Made by a program: the position numbers and the translations under genes
Source of the DNA: Cycas panzhihuaensis
Lineage: Eukaryota; Cycadophyta
Assembly: GCA_023213395.1 (NCBI GenBank)
Contig: CM041465.1
Location: 174,909,741-174,973,740, forward strand
DNA: 64,000 nt
Reading direction: 5' to 3'
Shown here: piece after piece, positions 11,698 to 22,224 of the stretch
Position numbering within the stretch: position 1 is the stretch's first letter
How the letters are laid out: each line of letters begins with the position of its first letter
The notes under the pieces: generated by a model
Told to the model about the DNA's origin: nothing
Seen by the model: only the letters and a program-made list of their open reading frames with translations
Databases searched by the model: none

Positions 11698-12339
11698 GTG
11701 AAAGTTAATTTTGACGGTGCAACGAAAGGTAACCTCGAAGAAGTAGGGGGAGGTGGGGTTTGTAGAAATGCCAAAGGGAGAGTGATTTGGGCCTTTGCGG
11801 AATATTACAGCTCCCAAACCAATCATCGAGCAAAGATGGAAGCTATGTGCAAAGTGGTGGAAATGATATCCCTGGAGGGCCACGATAAGGTAATTCTTGA
11901 AGGGGATTTGTTGAATATAATAAAGCAAATCAGAGGGGAAGCAGACCCGAATTGGAGATACAGTGCTCGGATAAATGAAACCAATCATCAAGCTAAGATG
12001 GAAGCTATGTGCAAAGTGGTGGAAATGATATCCCTGGAGGGCCACAATAGGGTAATTCTTGAAGGGGATTCACTGAATATAATAAAGCAAATAAGAGGGG
12101 AAGCGGACCCAGATTGGAGATATAGTGCTCGGATAAATGATGCTAAGGAGATCCTTAAAGGTAGAGTAGAGAGACAAATGAACCATATCTATAGAGAAGG
12201 TAACGGGGTTGCTGATGGGTTGGCCAATTGGGGAGTTTGGGTCAAAAGGAATGAGATTTGGAGGGATATGATCCCTGATGGGATTTTGGATCTGGTTAGG
12301 AAGGATTTAGAGAGTACTGATACCGGGCAAGTAAGTTAG
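11698..12339 (+). pseudogene. LINE ORF2 C-terminal RNase H, core duplicated
   Basis: RNase H removes RNA from the RNA/DNA hybrid. The open block reads VNFDGATKGN (first catalytic Asp), then KMEAMCKVVEMI (catalytic Glu) and VILEGDLLNII (second Asp), and ends with NGVADGLAN (last Asp). A 162-bp in-frame tandem duplication (11816-11977 and 11978-12139) repeats the Glu and second-Asp segment, so the domain carries two copies of its core. The ORF is open for 213 codons but lies in a different frame from the reverse transcriptase, so it is out of frame with ORF2. Confidence 0.9.
11816..12139. repeat. 162-bp in-frame tandem duplication within RNase H
   Basis: Units 11816-11977 and 11978-12139 both start AAACCAATCATC and end GGATAAATG. 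They differ at about a dozen positions by eye, unlike the identical 65-bp repeat nearby, so this duplication is older and may have been present in the source element. Confidence 0.93.
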
Positions 12340-12502
12340 CCATCGAGCTTGTCAGTGGCATGGGAGGGCTAGTAGATTTGCTTAGTGGGAGGGGAGTCAG
12401 CTAAGCCGTGGGCTTGTCACGGCAATTTGTGTGGCCTTTTGGTAGATGATGTAAAGGGGTAGGGGTCCCCTTCTAAATCCCCTCACTTATTTAAACCTTA
12501 TC

Positions 12503-12517
12503 AAAAAAAAAAAAAAA
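12503..12517 (+). other. LINE poly(A) tail
   Basis: Fifteen A residues follow the LINE 3' UTR and run into the right target duplication at 12515-12527. Confidence 0.93.
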
Positions 12518-12527
12518 TACAATTAAA

Positions 12528-12616
12528 TAATAATTCACCCTACATTAAAAAACCGACTTCATCTTCATTTAGGAATGCTAGAGTTACATAGCTCTTGTCA
12601 TAAATTGAGAGGTTTT
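12528..12616. other. Pre-insertion sequence between LINE and Gypsy-B
   Basis: Short non-coding stretch that continues the sequence left of 5800 and resumes at 23027 once both insertions are removed. Its last five bases, GTTTT, are the left Gypsy-B target duplication. Confidence 0.8.
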
Positions 12617-13418
12617 TGTTGACTGGGAGATTCCACCCTTTTTGTGGAATCAATGCACTTGTCAAGGTTTACACAGCGCTATAGTCTAGTTTCAGGATAC
12701 TGTCAACATGGTCATTCACATACATTCCATATATAATTCACAGAATGGTACAATGATGTAAATCAATACATACTTCAGCAAATCATCATCACAACATCGA
12801 GCATACATCAATTTCCACATAACTCTTCCTTTTATTAATTCAACAGTTCATTTACGGTAGGAATGCATTCTGAGCATTCCAAAGACATCTGATCTTTCTA
12901 CTACAATGCGTACCCAGATGGTACTTATCATACAGTGATACTCCAATCGGTACATCGTCATCGTCTTGTCTCTCACCACAGCGTGCCGTGATATCCGGCT
13001 CTCACCCTAACTAGGTGAATCATGCGTTCCTCCTTAAGTACTCATGCTGGTACCGTTTGGCTGAAGGGTTATGACTGCCTATCATAACCGTACCCCTTCA
13101 GTCATGCGTACCCTTTCATTAATCACTTGTTAAGCACTTAATTAATTAATCCTTTGAGTCCGTGCGTGCATGCGTCGTCGCACCTTATGTGTCTTCACCG
13201 GTCCCACAGGTCGTGCATACCACCATTGCTTGGTTAGTTCCGCTGATGCGTTTACGTCATACGTACCCGTTCAGTCACCTTTTGTCATACGTACCAGAAT
13301 GCTTGTTTTTCGCCGTTTTGCCTCGTGCGTACCTCCGTGCGGTCCGTGCACTGCACAACTCGGGTTATCGACCTACCTCTGGTCCTCACACGACCATTGG
13401 GTCGGTTTGACTCCAACA
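12617..13418 (-). repeat. Gypsy-B 3' LTR (802 bp)
   Basis: In plus orientation it starts TGTTGACTGGGAGATTCCAC and ends GACTCCAACA. It matches 22225-23026 over its length with scattered substitutions and small indels. Both are rich in GCGTACC and CGTACG motifs, unusual for this AT-rich window. No clear polypurine tract precedes it. Confidence 0.95.
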
Positions 13419-13457
13419 TCTATCCGGGTCAATAGTTATGGGTTTGAGCATCCTTGC

Positions 13458-14592
13458 TCAACAAAACTCAAAAATCAAAATTTGGGTATCCCTCCCCACT
13501 TCTGTCTCAAGGCGACTCCTGCCTCGGTCCTCTAAAATTTCCTCGTTGATGCGTATCGTGGTGGCAATAATGGCATCCTTCTCCTTTATTTTTTCCTGAA
13601 GGGCCGCTATCTCTGCTTTGTACCCTGCCTTCAAGTCCTGAATCATCTGAATGATAGGTCTCACTTTATCCTGCGGTGTAGGAGGTGCTGAGGGTTCTCC
13701 AACCTCTGCTGCTGCTGGGAAGTCTTCCCATTCTTCCCAGGATGCTTCTGCTTCTTCCTCCTCTTCTTCTTCTGTTTCCTCCTCCCTTTCTTCCTCTTCC
13801 ATGACGATGAACAACTTGCTTCGTCCGATGAGGAATAGGAGTTCCTGGTGTTTTTTGTAACCAGGTAAGTACCTTTTGCATTTGCTTTTGAACTCGCCGT
13901 TTGGCTTCCATACTCGTTGTTGTATCGGGGAACTCTGCTACCCATTGTTTGATGATTGGTTCCCGAGGAGAGATGGTAGTTCTGGTCAACTGAACTTCCA
14001 GACACTGATAAAATAACATTGCCAAAAGTAATGAAGGATGGCGGAATGGATGTGTCCGGATTTCCTGTAACTGTTGCCTCATATTCTCTGCCAAAAATTC
14101 TGACCAATTCATTCTTTCTCCATCCCTAAGTTTTAATAATACCTGCATCATGCCTCCCTGGATGTAGGTATACTTCCTCTTCGACAGAAATATGGAGTTA
14201 ATAACTTTGGCCACCCACTGAAGTCTGCCGTCCATAATGTCAGCTACCCTGATTCCACCTGACATAATTTGAGTGTTAGGCTGGCATAATTCCCTCAACC
14301 ACATTTCCCTGTTTACCTCCAACCTTTTTGCTCCCAATGGAACCTCTCCGTCCTTGGGAAGTCCAGTAATGGTATGGACTATGTCGGCGTCCATTTTGAC
14401 TTTCCTGCTGTCTGTTTTTAGGGCCATGAGGATTTGGTCCATTAATTCCGGGTCATAATACATAGGGTTACAATAAATATAGTCTTTCCAGCCTGCCTGC
14501 TTCACCTTAGCCTGAAATGCAGCTGGTAGAGCTTGGAGGTCCTGTTTGAGTTTGGGAATGTAGGCCTCTTGGCACCCTGCTGTCCTCATCAT
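13458..14592 (-). pseudogene. Gypsy-B extra ORF downstream of integrase
   Basis: Open in one frame from the ATG at 14592-14590 to 13666, then best read in the overlapping frame 13814-13458, giving about 380 residues with one frameshift near 13850-13810. I do not recognise a family. The first 230 residues look helical and globular (AFQAKVKQAGWKDYIY, VHTITGLPKDGEVPLG, LLLAMLFYQCLEVQL). The C-terminal part has a long Glu tract followed by a likely coiled coil (about MIQDLKAGYKAEIAALQEKI). Just upstream of the ATG is a pyrimidine tract ending CACAG, like a 3' splice site. The position matches envelope-like ORFs of Athila/Tat elements, but I see no clear signal peptide or membrane segment. Function unknown. 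Confidence 0.6.
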
Positions 14593-14815
14593 GGCTGTGG
14601 ATTTCCAAAGGTAAGAAAGAAACCAAAGCGTACCAGTAGAACCGCACGTACGTACCTCTGTAAAACGCTTGTCGTTTCTACATTTCTTGCTTGTGATGCA
14701 TACCCGAGCAAATCCTTGCGTGCCGTAGTCCGTTCCGGTCTGCGTACCGCACGGGAATGTTCGCAGGTACGTAATGATTTGTCGTTTTGTGTATTTTGTC
14801 TTATACGTGCCCTTG

Positions 14816-15190
14816 GTACGTATAATGTTAAAGGTTTTCATTATACGTACTCGATTGCGTACTTGGTTGGTGCGTATAATGTAACCGATCACTTGAGTAT
14901 CCTTTACACGGTCGTGCACGATTCGTGCCGTTGGTGCGTATAATGTAAAATCTTAACTTACGCTCCTTTGCACCGCGTGCACATGCGTGCTTTTCGTGCA
15001 CGTATAATGTAATTGAGCCACTTAAAGTTATTTATACTATGCGTGCACTGGCGTGCTTTTCGAATGCGTATAGTGTAATTCGGTCACTTTTAAACTATCG
15101 TGCTTTATTGAATTCCTTTAGTGCGTATAGTGCATTTTCACTTTATCATTTGTTCCAGCTATGCGTGCACAGTAACACACCTTTTTGATG
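14816..15190. repeat. Degenerate 54-66 bp repeat array in Gypsy-B
   Basis: The core CGTATAATGTAA or CGTATAGTG occurs at about 14819, 14873, 14937, 15001, 15067 and 15124. Most copies are followed after a few bases by a TCACTT-like stretch and preceded by GCGTGC or GTGCGT. The spacing is 54-66 bases. It lies between the integrase end and the extra ORF. The open frame that extends from 14919 into the extra ORF reads through part of this array and is probably not coding there. Confidence 0.75.
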
Positions 15191-15429
15191 CGTACCTGTA
15201 ATTCTTGTATCTTAGATGAATTTTCCTCTGATTTTTCTCAGATGATGCTACTGTTACTTATATCAGTAATGAGTTACGGTTATTTTTTTATTTTTTTCAA
15301 TTTTTTTTTTCAATTTTTGTATCCATATCGAACTGGATCATGGCTCGGTATCAAGGCAGTTGGTTGCCTCAACATCATGCAATACGATATGGTACAACCA
15401 GCTGATCCTACTGGTAAGCTGGGCTACTC

Positions 15430-16693
15430 AATGTAAGGCTTGAGTCGGCTACCATTTACCCGTGTTGGTAGCAGAGGTCCGTCGATCTCTCGAAGCTGCA
15501 TCGATCCATTCTCGAAAATTCTTTCCGCGATGTATGGTCCCAACCACCGCATCTTGAGTTTCCCGGGGTGCGTTTTGAACTTCTTTGTAAATACTGCAAT
15601 ACTTGATCACCTTCGTTGAATTGTGGTTTCTGTAGATGACGGTCATGCCATACTTTCTGTCGCCGCTTTTCTATATGTTGCAACCAGTTTGCTAGGTGTC
15701 GTTTCTCTTCCAACCGTATTAAATCTTCCAGTCGTCATTCCAAGGACTGGAGGTCGTCTAATCGACATTGTATTGCCACTCGTAAGCTGGGTATCTCGAA
15801 CTCGGTCGGAAGAATGGCTTCCGTGCCATATACAAGCTGGAATGGGGTCTGTCCAACTGATCTTTTGTATGTCGTACGAAAGGCCCATAGTACGGAGGGT
15901 AACTTCTCAGCCCAATCCGATCTGCCAATGTCGCATATCTTTCGCAAGCAGTTTTCGATTATCTTGTTCGAGCTCTCCGCTTGACCATTGGCTCTCGGAT
16001 AGTAGGGAGTTGATTTCCGATGGCTAATCATGAAGGCAGTTGTCAATGTTTCAATCGTTTGGTTGAGGAAGTGGGCACCTTGGTCACTGACGATTTCCAA
16101 AGGGCATCCAAATCGCGTGATTATCACCTCATACAGAAATCTTGCTGTGCTTTCTGCATCGGCTTTCCTCAATGCGCGTGCTTCCACCCACTTTGTCGTA
16201 TAATCGGTTGCCACCAGAATGTATCGAGCTTTCGATCTTGACTGCTTGGTTTGATTGGCCCCACAAAGTCGAGTCCCCATCTTTCGAACGGTGCCAAAGG
16301 TAGTATGGGATGCAACGGGTGGAAATCCTATCGATTAGGTTTCCCCACGCGTTGGCAATAATCGCATACTTGAACCCATTTTTTGACATCTTCGAACATT
16401 GATGGCCACCAGAATCCCGATGTCAAGATTTTTCACCATGTGGCCAATTTTCCCATATGGCCACCCGCTACTCCTTCATGTGCCTGAGACATGATCTGGT
16501 TTGTCTCATGCTGTCGAACACAACGTCGCAATATGTCATCCGGCCCCAATTTGTACAACTCACCACTGATAAGCTGATATGGCTCCACTTTTTTGATGAA
16601 ATTTCTTTTTCCCGTACGATCAAACTCTGCTGGCACTTCACTGGTCGCTAGGTACTCTGGTATTCCCTCATACCCGATCTGCTTTGAGCGCAT
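15430..16693 (-). pseudogene. Gypsy-B integrase, broken
   Basis: The H2C2 zinc region reads HEGVAGGHMGKLATW near 16520-16435, with DYCQ following. The catalytic core is open at 16280-15735: ATDYTTKWVEA holds the first Asp, SDQGAHF the second, and NGQAESSNK the Glu, so the D,D,E residues are kept. The C-terminal block has a GDQVL motif near 15620 and a GPY/F-like module ending in SRLKPYIE and a stop near 15430. No chromodomain follows. Frameshifts separate the zinc region, core and C-terminus. Confidence 0.9.
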
Positions 16694-18135
16694 CTATCTT
16701 TGAATAGAGCTATGTCTGGAAAATCATCTGGTATCCCTGTGGCTTTCTCTCCGTTTTTTATTCTCGACAGTTGATCTGGAATAATGTGTGCTTTGTCGGG
16801 TTTCACAATAATTTTGAATGAGAATTCTTGAAACAACATTAACTATCTGCTGATTCTTCCTCGCATAATGGGTTTATTTACTAGATACATCAAGGCTTGG
16901 TGGTCGACGAAAAACAGGAATGGATTGGATAACAGATAATGTCGAAACTTTTGTAATGCATAAACCATGCCGAGTGCTTCCCTTTCCGTCATCGTATAAT
17001 TCTGCTCAGTTCTCGTAAGTTTCCGACTGGCAAAATAGATTGGATGATCCGTTTTATCATCGCTGGGTTGTGCCAATACGCATCCAATAGCGTATTGCGA
17101 CGCATCCACATGCACGTGAAAAGTTTTCTTCCAATCTGGGAATCGCAGTATAGGCACTGCTACAATGGCCTGTTTTAATATTTCGAATGCTCGTTGTTGA
17201 TCGTCTGTCCATATCCATTCAATATTCTTTTTGAGCAACTCTTCCAGAGGCCCAGATATATATGCATATCCTCTGATGAATTTTCTATAATATCCTGTCA
17301 AACCTAAAAAACCTTTTAGCTGTTTCCTCGTACTCGGTGTCGGAAAGTGTAGAATGGCAAACACTTTTGCTGGATCTGTCAGCAACCCTTCTTTGCTGAC
17401 TATATGCCCTAGGAGGTTTCCAAAGGGTACCAGAAATGTACACTTTTCTGGATTGAGACACAGTTTATTTTCCCGACAGGTTTGCAACATTTCTCTCAAG
17501 TTTTCCATATGGTTTTTCATTAATCCATACAATGTCCAATCGTCTAAGAATACAACAACTTTTTCTCCAATAAATTTTCAAAAAATATTAATCACAATTA
17601 TTTGAAATATCATTTGGTGCATTAAAGACCGAATGGCATTACCTTATAGGCATATGTACCCCATTACATTACGAATGTTGTCTTTGCACGATCTTAAAGG
17701 CGACACGCACTTGATTGTACCCATGAATCCGTGCGTGAATGAATAGATTTCATTCCCTCAAGCGCTTCAAAATATCTTCCGTGAAAGGTAACAGAAATGG
17801 ATATTTTTTCGTCACTTTATTCAATTGTCTATAATCCACACAGACACGAATTTTCCCATTTTTCTTGGGAACCACTACTACAGGGCTCACCCGATCCTTT
17901 GTAGTCGATTTAAATATATATAACCGGCTTCCAACATTTTATCAAGTTTTGCTTTTACTTTTTCTTTGTATTTTGGATTCATCCGGTATGGTCGTTGTTT
18001 TACCGGTTTAGCGTCCTCTACTAGGTCAATATGATGCATTCCTATCTCCGGAGGAATACCTTTCAAGTCTTTATACGACCACGCGAACACATCACGGAAT
18101 TCTTCAAATAATTGTTGAGCTTTTGCTACCGTTTG
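16648..18135 (-). pseudogene. Gypsy-B reverse transcriptase and RNase H, broken
   Basis: The entry region (FRDVFAWSYKDLKGIPPEIG, KQRPYRMNPKYKEKVKA) is at 18135-17887. The catalytic box reads VVFLDDWTLYG near 17570-17525, with both Asp kept. The open block 17532-16843 holds the RT thumb (GNLLGHIVSKEGLLTDP, LKGFLGLTGYYRKFIRGYA) and the Ty3-type RNase H (FHVHVDASQYAIGCVLAQP, YTMTEREALGMVYALQKFRH). The palm between 17887 and 17570 is in broken frames. It makes cDNA from the element RNA and degrades the template. Confidence 0.93.
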
Positions 18136-18990
18136 GGAATCCCAATAGTTCCCAATTCGAATAAACTTAGGATTTCCTGAACTACCAACATTAATTTCTG
18201 TTGTTTTCAACTTCGTTATACCCACATCTTCTACATTTTCAGTTTTGTGCCCTAGGGCATCTTCTACTTTTCTTTCTCCAACGGTGAATTCTGTAAACTC
18301 TGCAGGATAATTCATGATTTCTTCTTCTTCACTATGTATAGATTCTATGGTTTCCTGATCTATTAAATGCTGTTCTAGTTTTATGCTCATTATTCTGATG
18401 TGTTTCAGGATTTTGTTTATTTCTTGGTTTTCTAAAGTATGCCTAAAGGTTTTTATAAAAGATTCCTTTAGGTTTCCCCAAGTTATATCTAGGTTTTGCT
18501 CCTTTCCCAGGAACCAATCTTTTGCTACTCTCCCCAAGGTGTGGTAGAAATAGTTAGACCAATTCCGTTTAGGTATACTCAAGGATCTCCAATTTTGTTT
18601 ACACACCTGTATGTGTTTTCTAGGGTTATGACCTACGTAGAATATTGGAATAGTTAGTTGGTTTGGATGATCGAATCGTATTCGAAACATCGTTTGCAAA
18701 TCTTGCCAATTCCTAAGAGTATGTTGGTGAGCTAAGTACCAGTACCAAGCTCTCCCTCGCAGGGTTCGGATTAAGTCTTGCAGCCATTGGGTTTTATCCC
18801 AATTTCACGATCTATCAATACTCAACGCGATTGTGTTAAATGGGTAGTCCCATATAAGTTCCCCATAGAATGGTTTAATGTAATCCCCAATATAGATTTG
18901 TGATTTGTTTTTCCGAATAGTGATTTTACTTCCAGACTAGACTCGCTAGAAGTACTTACCAGCAATCCTCCTTCCATTTTCCCAGTTTTG
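18136..18990 (-). pseudogene. Second gag-like block of Gypsy-B, two gag units in tandem
   Basis: Two stretches each match the retrotransposon-gag pattern of a W or F, a hydrophobic helix, then W-x2-L-x3-F-x3-F. The first is at about 18800-18673 (LRGRAWYWYLAHQHT, then NWQDLQTMFRIRF). The second is at about 18549-18444 (FYHTLGRVAKDWFLG, then TWGNLKESFIKTF). They lie downstream of the protease and run straight into the RT entry region without a second protease. A GGCGCC-containing site at 18990-18997 just upstream resembles a Gypsy primer binding site. This may be an older internal rearrangement or nested remnant. Confidence 0.6.
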
Positions 18991-19500
18991 GCGCCAATGG
19001 TTGGAAGAGATTTATGGCTGGGTGGGTGTACCTCTAAGGAAGAAGAGGAAGGGATATTACTTCCTTCCTCAGGTTGTAATAAGGGGGGGGGGTAGGGAAT
19101 CTACCTCAGGACCCACGCCTGAAGTAGATGGGGTGTCAGGGTTACTATTAACTACAAAAAAACTACGAAAATTACTAGGTAAGCTAGGGGTTGGTAGGTC
19201 TAGGTTGTTACCAATTTCCAATTGATCGTTAGTCAGCATATATTCAAAAGAATTTAAATTATTATCAATGTTTACAGATACACATTTAGATAACAAATTA
19301 CATCTGTGAGAAGAAGAGTTTACTTCATATGCATCTTGAAGCCAGTAATCCGTGAACCTCATACCGTGTTCGTCATCCGAAGAGTTATATATTTCTTCGA
19401 GATCCACTGGTTCTTCACGCTGGTGGTTATTCGATATGGTGGGTTCTTCTGCCATGTGGAAGATATGTTCTTCCCCAATGGAAGAAAATGTCGTGTAAAC
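18991..19500 (-). other. Gypsy-B spacer with an acidic ORF
   Basis: An open block at 19455-19069 (128 codons) starts MAEEPTISNNHQREEPVDLE and is Asp/Glu/Ser/Asn rich. I do not recognise it. It lies between protease and the second gag block. It could be the gag N-terminus of the second block or linker sequence. Confidence 0.35.
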
Positions 19501-19601
19501 GCTTGTTAGTGGTCTTTGGATCCTTCATGGAATTACTTCAATCGAACTTCTTCCCGGCATTGGTAGTACCACTTTGTTGTTGTTGTCTGATAGAGTGAAG
19601 G

Positions 19602-20072
19602 TTACCTTTTCCCAGTGCGAAGGCATTGTGTTTTGTATAGCTGTGGCCTTCCTAGTAGTCTTGGGTAGGGTGTGGCTCCTTTCTCCGTTTCCACAATTGT
19701 GAAGTCAATTCTTACCACTATCCACCTTGCGTCTACTTTGATATTGGCCAATCTGCCCATGGGTCGTACCAATAGTTCATTAGCCAACTTCAGCGAATAA
19801 GTCGTTGCTTCCAACTTCGGGCTTCCTAATTTACGCCATGTTGCAGCTGGTAACACATTCTTCTTTGCGCCTCCATCCACAATTACTCGTGGGAATGTTT
19901 CTCCCAAGACTGACACGGTTACCATTGGATCCATGTCAAACGATGGTATAATTTGTTTCAAACTCTTAGTAATTCCTTTCTGTAACACTCCTCCTTTGAT
20001 CCAATCAATAACTTGAGACAGAGGAATAGTTAACTGTAACTGTTTCACTAAATTTTCCATCAATAGCAACAT
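19602..20072 (-). pseudogene. Gypsy-B aspartic protease
   Basis: Open for 156 codons. The active-site loop reads RVIVDGGAKKNVLP, where D-(S/T)-G is usual, so the Ser/Thr is Gly. A second conserved patch ends PRLLGRPQL, like the (I/L)-L-G-R motif of retropepsins. It follows the gag zone in the same orientation and would process the polyprotein. The next block upstream (20284-20072) is a Lys/Gln-rich linker ending in CLKDYQCKIFL. Confidence 0.78.
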
Positions 20073-20289
20073 TACAGGAATATCTTACATTGGTAATCCT
20101 TTAAACAACTCATCCATTTACACCATTTGGGGTTTTGTCGTGAATTCTTAGGTAGTTTTTCTTGCTCTTTTTGTTTATTTTTTTGAACATAAACATATTT
20201 TGTTTCCGGTTTACCCATTGGTAGTATATTCTCCTCCTGGACTAAACCATCTAACACTTGTTTACTTTGTTTGTACCGATCCATTTACA

Positions 20290-22130
20290 TTGGTGGATTT
20301 GGATATCCTTCATCCAATTTCTCTTTCTGTTTGTTACGTAATTTCACATTCTTGGTTTACACGATTGTCATCAGGTTAGTTGCTTTGGCTTTACCCTTAC
20401 AATCCTCTGTTTTGTGGTCGCTTGGGCCCGCGATTCTCTGCTCTGACGGCTTACATTCGTATTCCTACTTCATTGGGCATTCGACTTCCAATGCGAACTA
20501 TAAACCAGATGAGGCATCTCCCCATTGGTGTTTCTTCCTCGAGGGTTACGGTGTGCCCTCGTTGTATACACATTCAGGGTGGGTTGCCTCCTTCCCAGCC
20601 TCGTTCTCTGAATGCCTTTCCCACAGGATTGTAAAACAATCCCTAGTTGTATGTGTCAACTTCACATATATGGCACCACTTCTCCATTGGTGCGTCGCCT
20701 TGTTTTTAAATTCAAATCACATTCCGGGTGGTATGTGAGTTTTCCTCCAGATGTGGCACCACTTGGTTACCCTTCCAGTGTGCTCTTTTTTCTTGGGCGT
20801 CTCTTCTTCTTCCAGGTTATTTCTGATTTTCAATCTTGCTACCTCTTTTCTTAGTGCCTCAATTCCGATTCCTCTTACGCTACCCCTACACGGCGGAAGG
20901 GTCGGTTCTGTATTAGTTTTGTTTGACTCTCTAATCTCATCTTGTAATCTTAACGACAAGGAATCTTGTCCTCCACCTTGGCGTCCATTTTCATCTCAAA
21001 ATCTAATGCGGATCACGAGCATTCTTAAATGACTTTAACGGATGAGCATGCATCATGGCTCGCAACTTTTCATTCGACCCTCTTACGAGTAATTCTTCAT
21101 ATTATGATCCGTTATTGTCTCATTGATCATGCTCATTTTAATAATCTTCATTCGGCTAATGTAAGTTAGGACGGATTCCCGACCTCTGCACGATTTCTCG
21201 TGTCGATTTCCATGGCTTCATTCTTTGCGAAACTTTTGGAATCTTTCTTCAAGCGCTTTACGAATCTTCACCCATGGCTCATTCTTGTTTGTTTCCTTAT
21301 ACCATGCCAAGGGTACTCCTCTCAACGTCTGGTGACGTGCTTTGATTTCATCTTAAATGCGTAATCTTTTGACATCAATGAGGCTCTGAAATAGATACAC
21401 ATGCTCTGTTGCGTCCGAAGTATCATTAAAGATTAGTTTCCCAAAGTCTCTATAATCATCCATTTTGGGAGATTGCAAGCTGTCCCCCACGATGGTGATC
21501 TTTCCTTCCTCCCTCCTTTGGGGATGCCTTTGGGAGTAACTACATTGTATTCTCTTTCCCAAAAGCGGATTTTTAAATGGAGTTTTATGTGTATAGGTTC
21601 CACTACACGGAACTTGTATAGTCAATGGTGTTACCATAATGTAAGATTGATCGGATCCCCTTTACGCCGAATCTTCAAAAAGCATCTCGTTAGCTTGTTC
21701 TCCCAATATCTTGGGGACCTTCCTCCGCCTTCTTATCGCTATCACCTAGGTCCTTGGTGTCCTCCTTTGGTATACTTCCCTCTGTTAGGATCTCTTTATG
21801 TTTTCATTCACTTTTGGCTTCCCTTCAATCTCGGGCTAAACAAATCATCTCGATAGTGGTGTCAATACCATCGTTCGCCATGGGTTTCCTCTTCTGAGGT
21901 GTCTAGGCTCCACTTGCCTCGGATCCTTCAACGTGTCCCTTAGTCTCGTTGTTTTGCGAACTTAGTCTCCTCGCCCTTACGAGTTTTGCTTCTTTTGACC
22001 ATCTTAGTGCCCTTTGTCTGCTAGTTTCCTTTTCCTTGGGTGAAGTATCTTTCTGGGGCTCTTGAGCCTTGAAGGCCTCTTAGGTGGCATTGGAAGGTCC
22101 CACACTGCCGGTGGCTTAGTTCTGACCCGC
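20290..22130 (-). pseudogene. Gypsy-B gag, heavily frameshifted
   Basis: The gag zone lies between the PBS and the protease. A Lys/Arg/Glu-rich N-terminus can be read from about 22130 (KEKETSRQRALRWSKEAKLV). The gag core is at 21440-21240 (FGKLIFNDTSDATEHVYLFQ, then TLRGVPLAWYKE and EPWVKIRKALEERFQKF). A coiled-coil-like segment is open at 20959-20717 (IEALRKEVARLKIRNNLEEEE), followed by Cys/His residues that do not form a clean CCHC. Stops and shifts occur throughout. Plus-strand ORFs in this zone are antisense shadows. Confidence 0.75.
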
Positions 22131-22206
22131 CATCACGGCGGCGGGGTCCTCTGCCTTTACACAATCTTCTCCCTGAAACCCCTAGGCCCTGTCCCTCCTC
22201 AACGTA

Positions 22207-22224
22207 CGTAGGCAACGGAACCAA
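22207..22224 (-). other. Gypsy-B primer binding site, degenerate
   Basis: Directly inside the 5' LTR the minus strand reads TTGGTTCCGTTGCC, close to the TTGGCGCCGTTGCC used by many plant Gypsy elements. The GC pair at the centre reads TT. Confidence 0.6.

Larger units (their letters stand above)
5800..12517 (+). mobile_element. L1-like LINE (non-LTR retrotransposon), near full length
   Basis: About 6.7 kb with ORF1 (DUF4283 and zinc knuckle), ORF2 (endonuclease, reverse transcriptase, zf-RVT, RNase H), a short 3' UTR, a 15-base poly(A) and a perfect 13-bp target duplication. This is the plant L1 layout with a terminal RNase H. Both ORFs stay largely in one frame but hold many in-frame stops, mostly TAG where Trp or Gln is expected, which points to G-to-A and C-to-T decay after insertion. 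The insertion lies 18 bp beyond the Copia-A1 LTR. Bases 5800-6450 are 5' UTR without a clear ORF. Confidence 0.95.

Noticed and set aside
13162-13535. Two overlapping plus-strand ORFs at the LTR end
   Set aside because: They lie in the Gypsy-B LTR and its flank and have no counterpart conserved in the other LTR.
14593-14919. N-terminal 109 codons of the open frame that contains the extra ORF
   Set aside because: They read through the degenerate repeat array, and the ATG at 14592 after an acceptor-like AG is a better start.
14533-14943. Plus-strand ORF of 136 codons
   Set aside because: It is antisense to the Gypsy-B extra ORF and its repeat array, with Cys/Arg/Ser-rich composition and no motif.
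20271-20738. Plus-strand ORF of 155 codons
   Set aside because: It runs antisense to the Gypsy-B gag zone and has a Ser/Phe/Leu-rich shadow composition.
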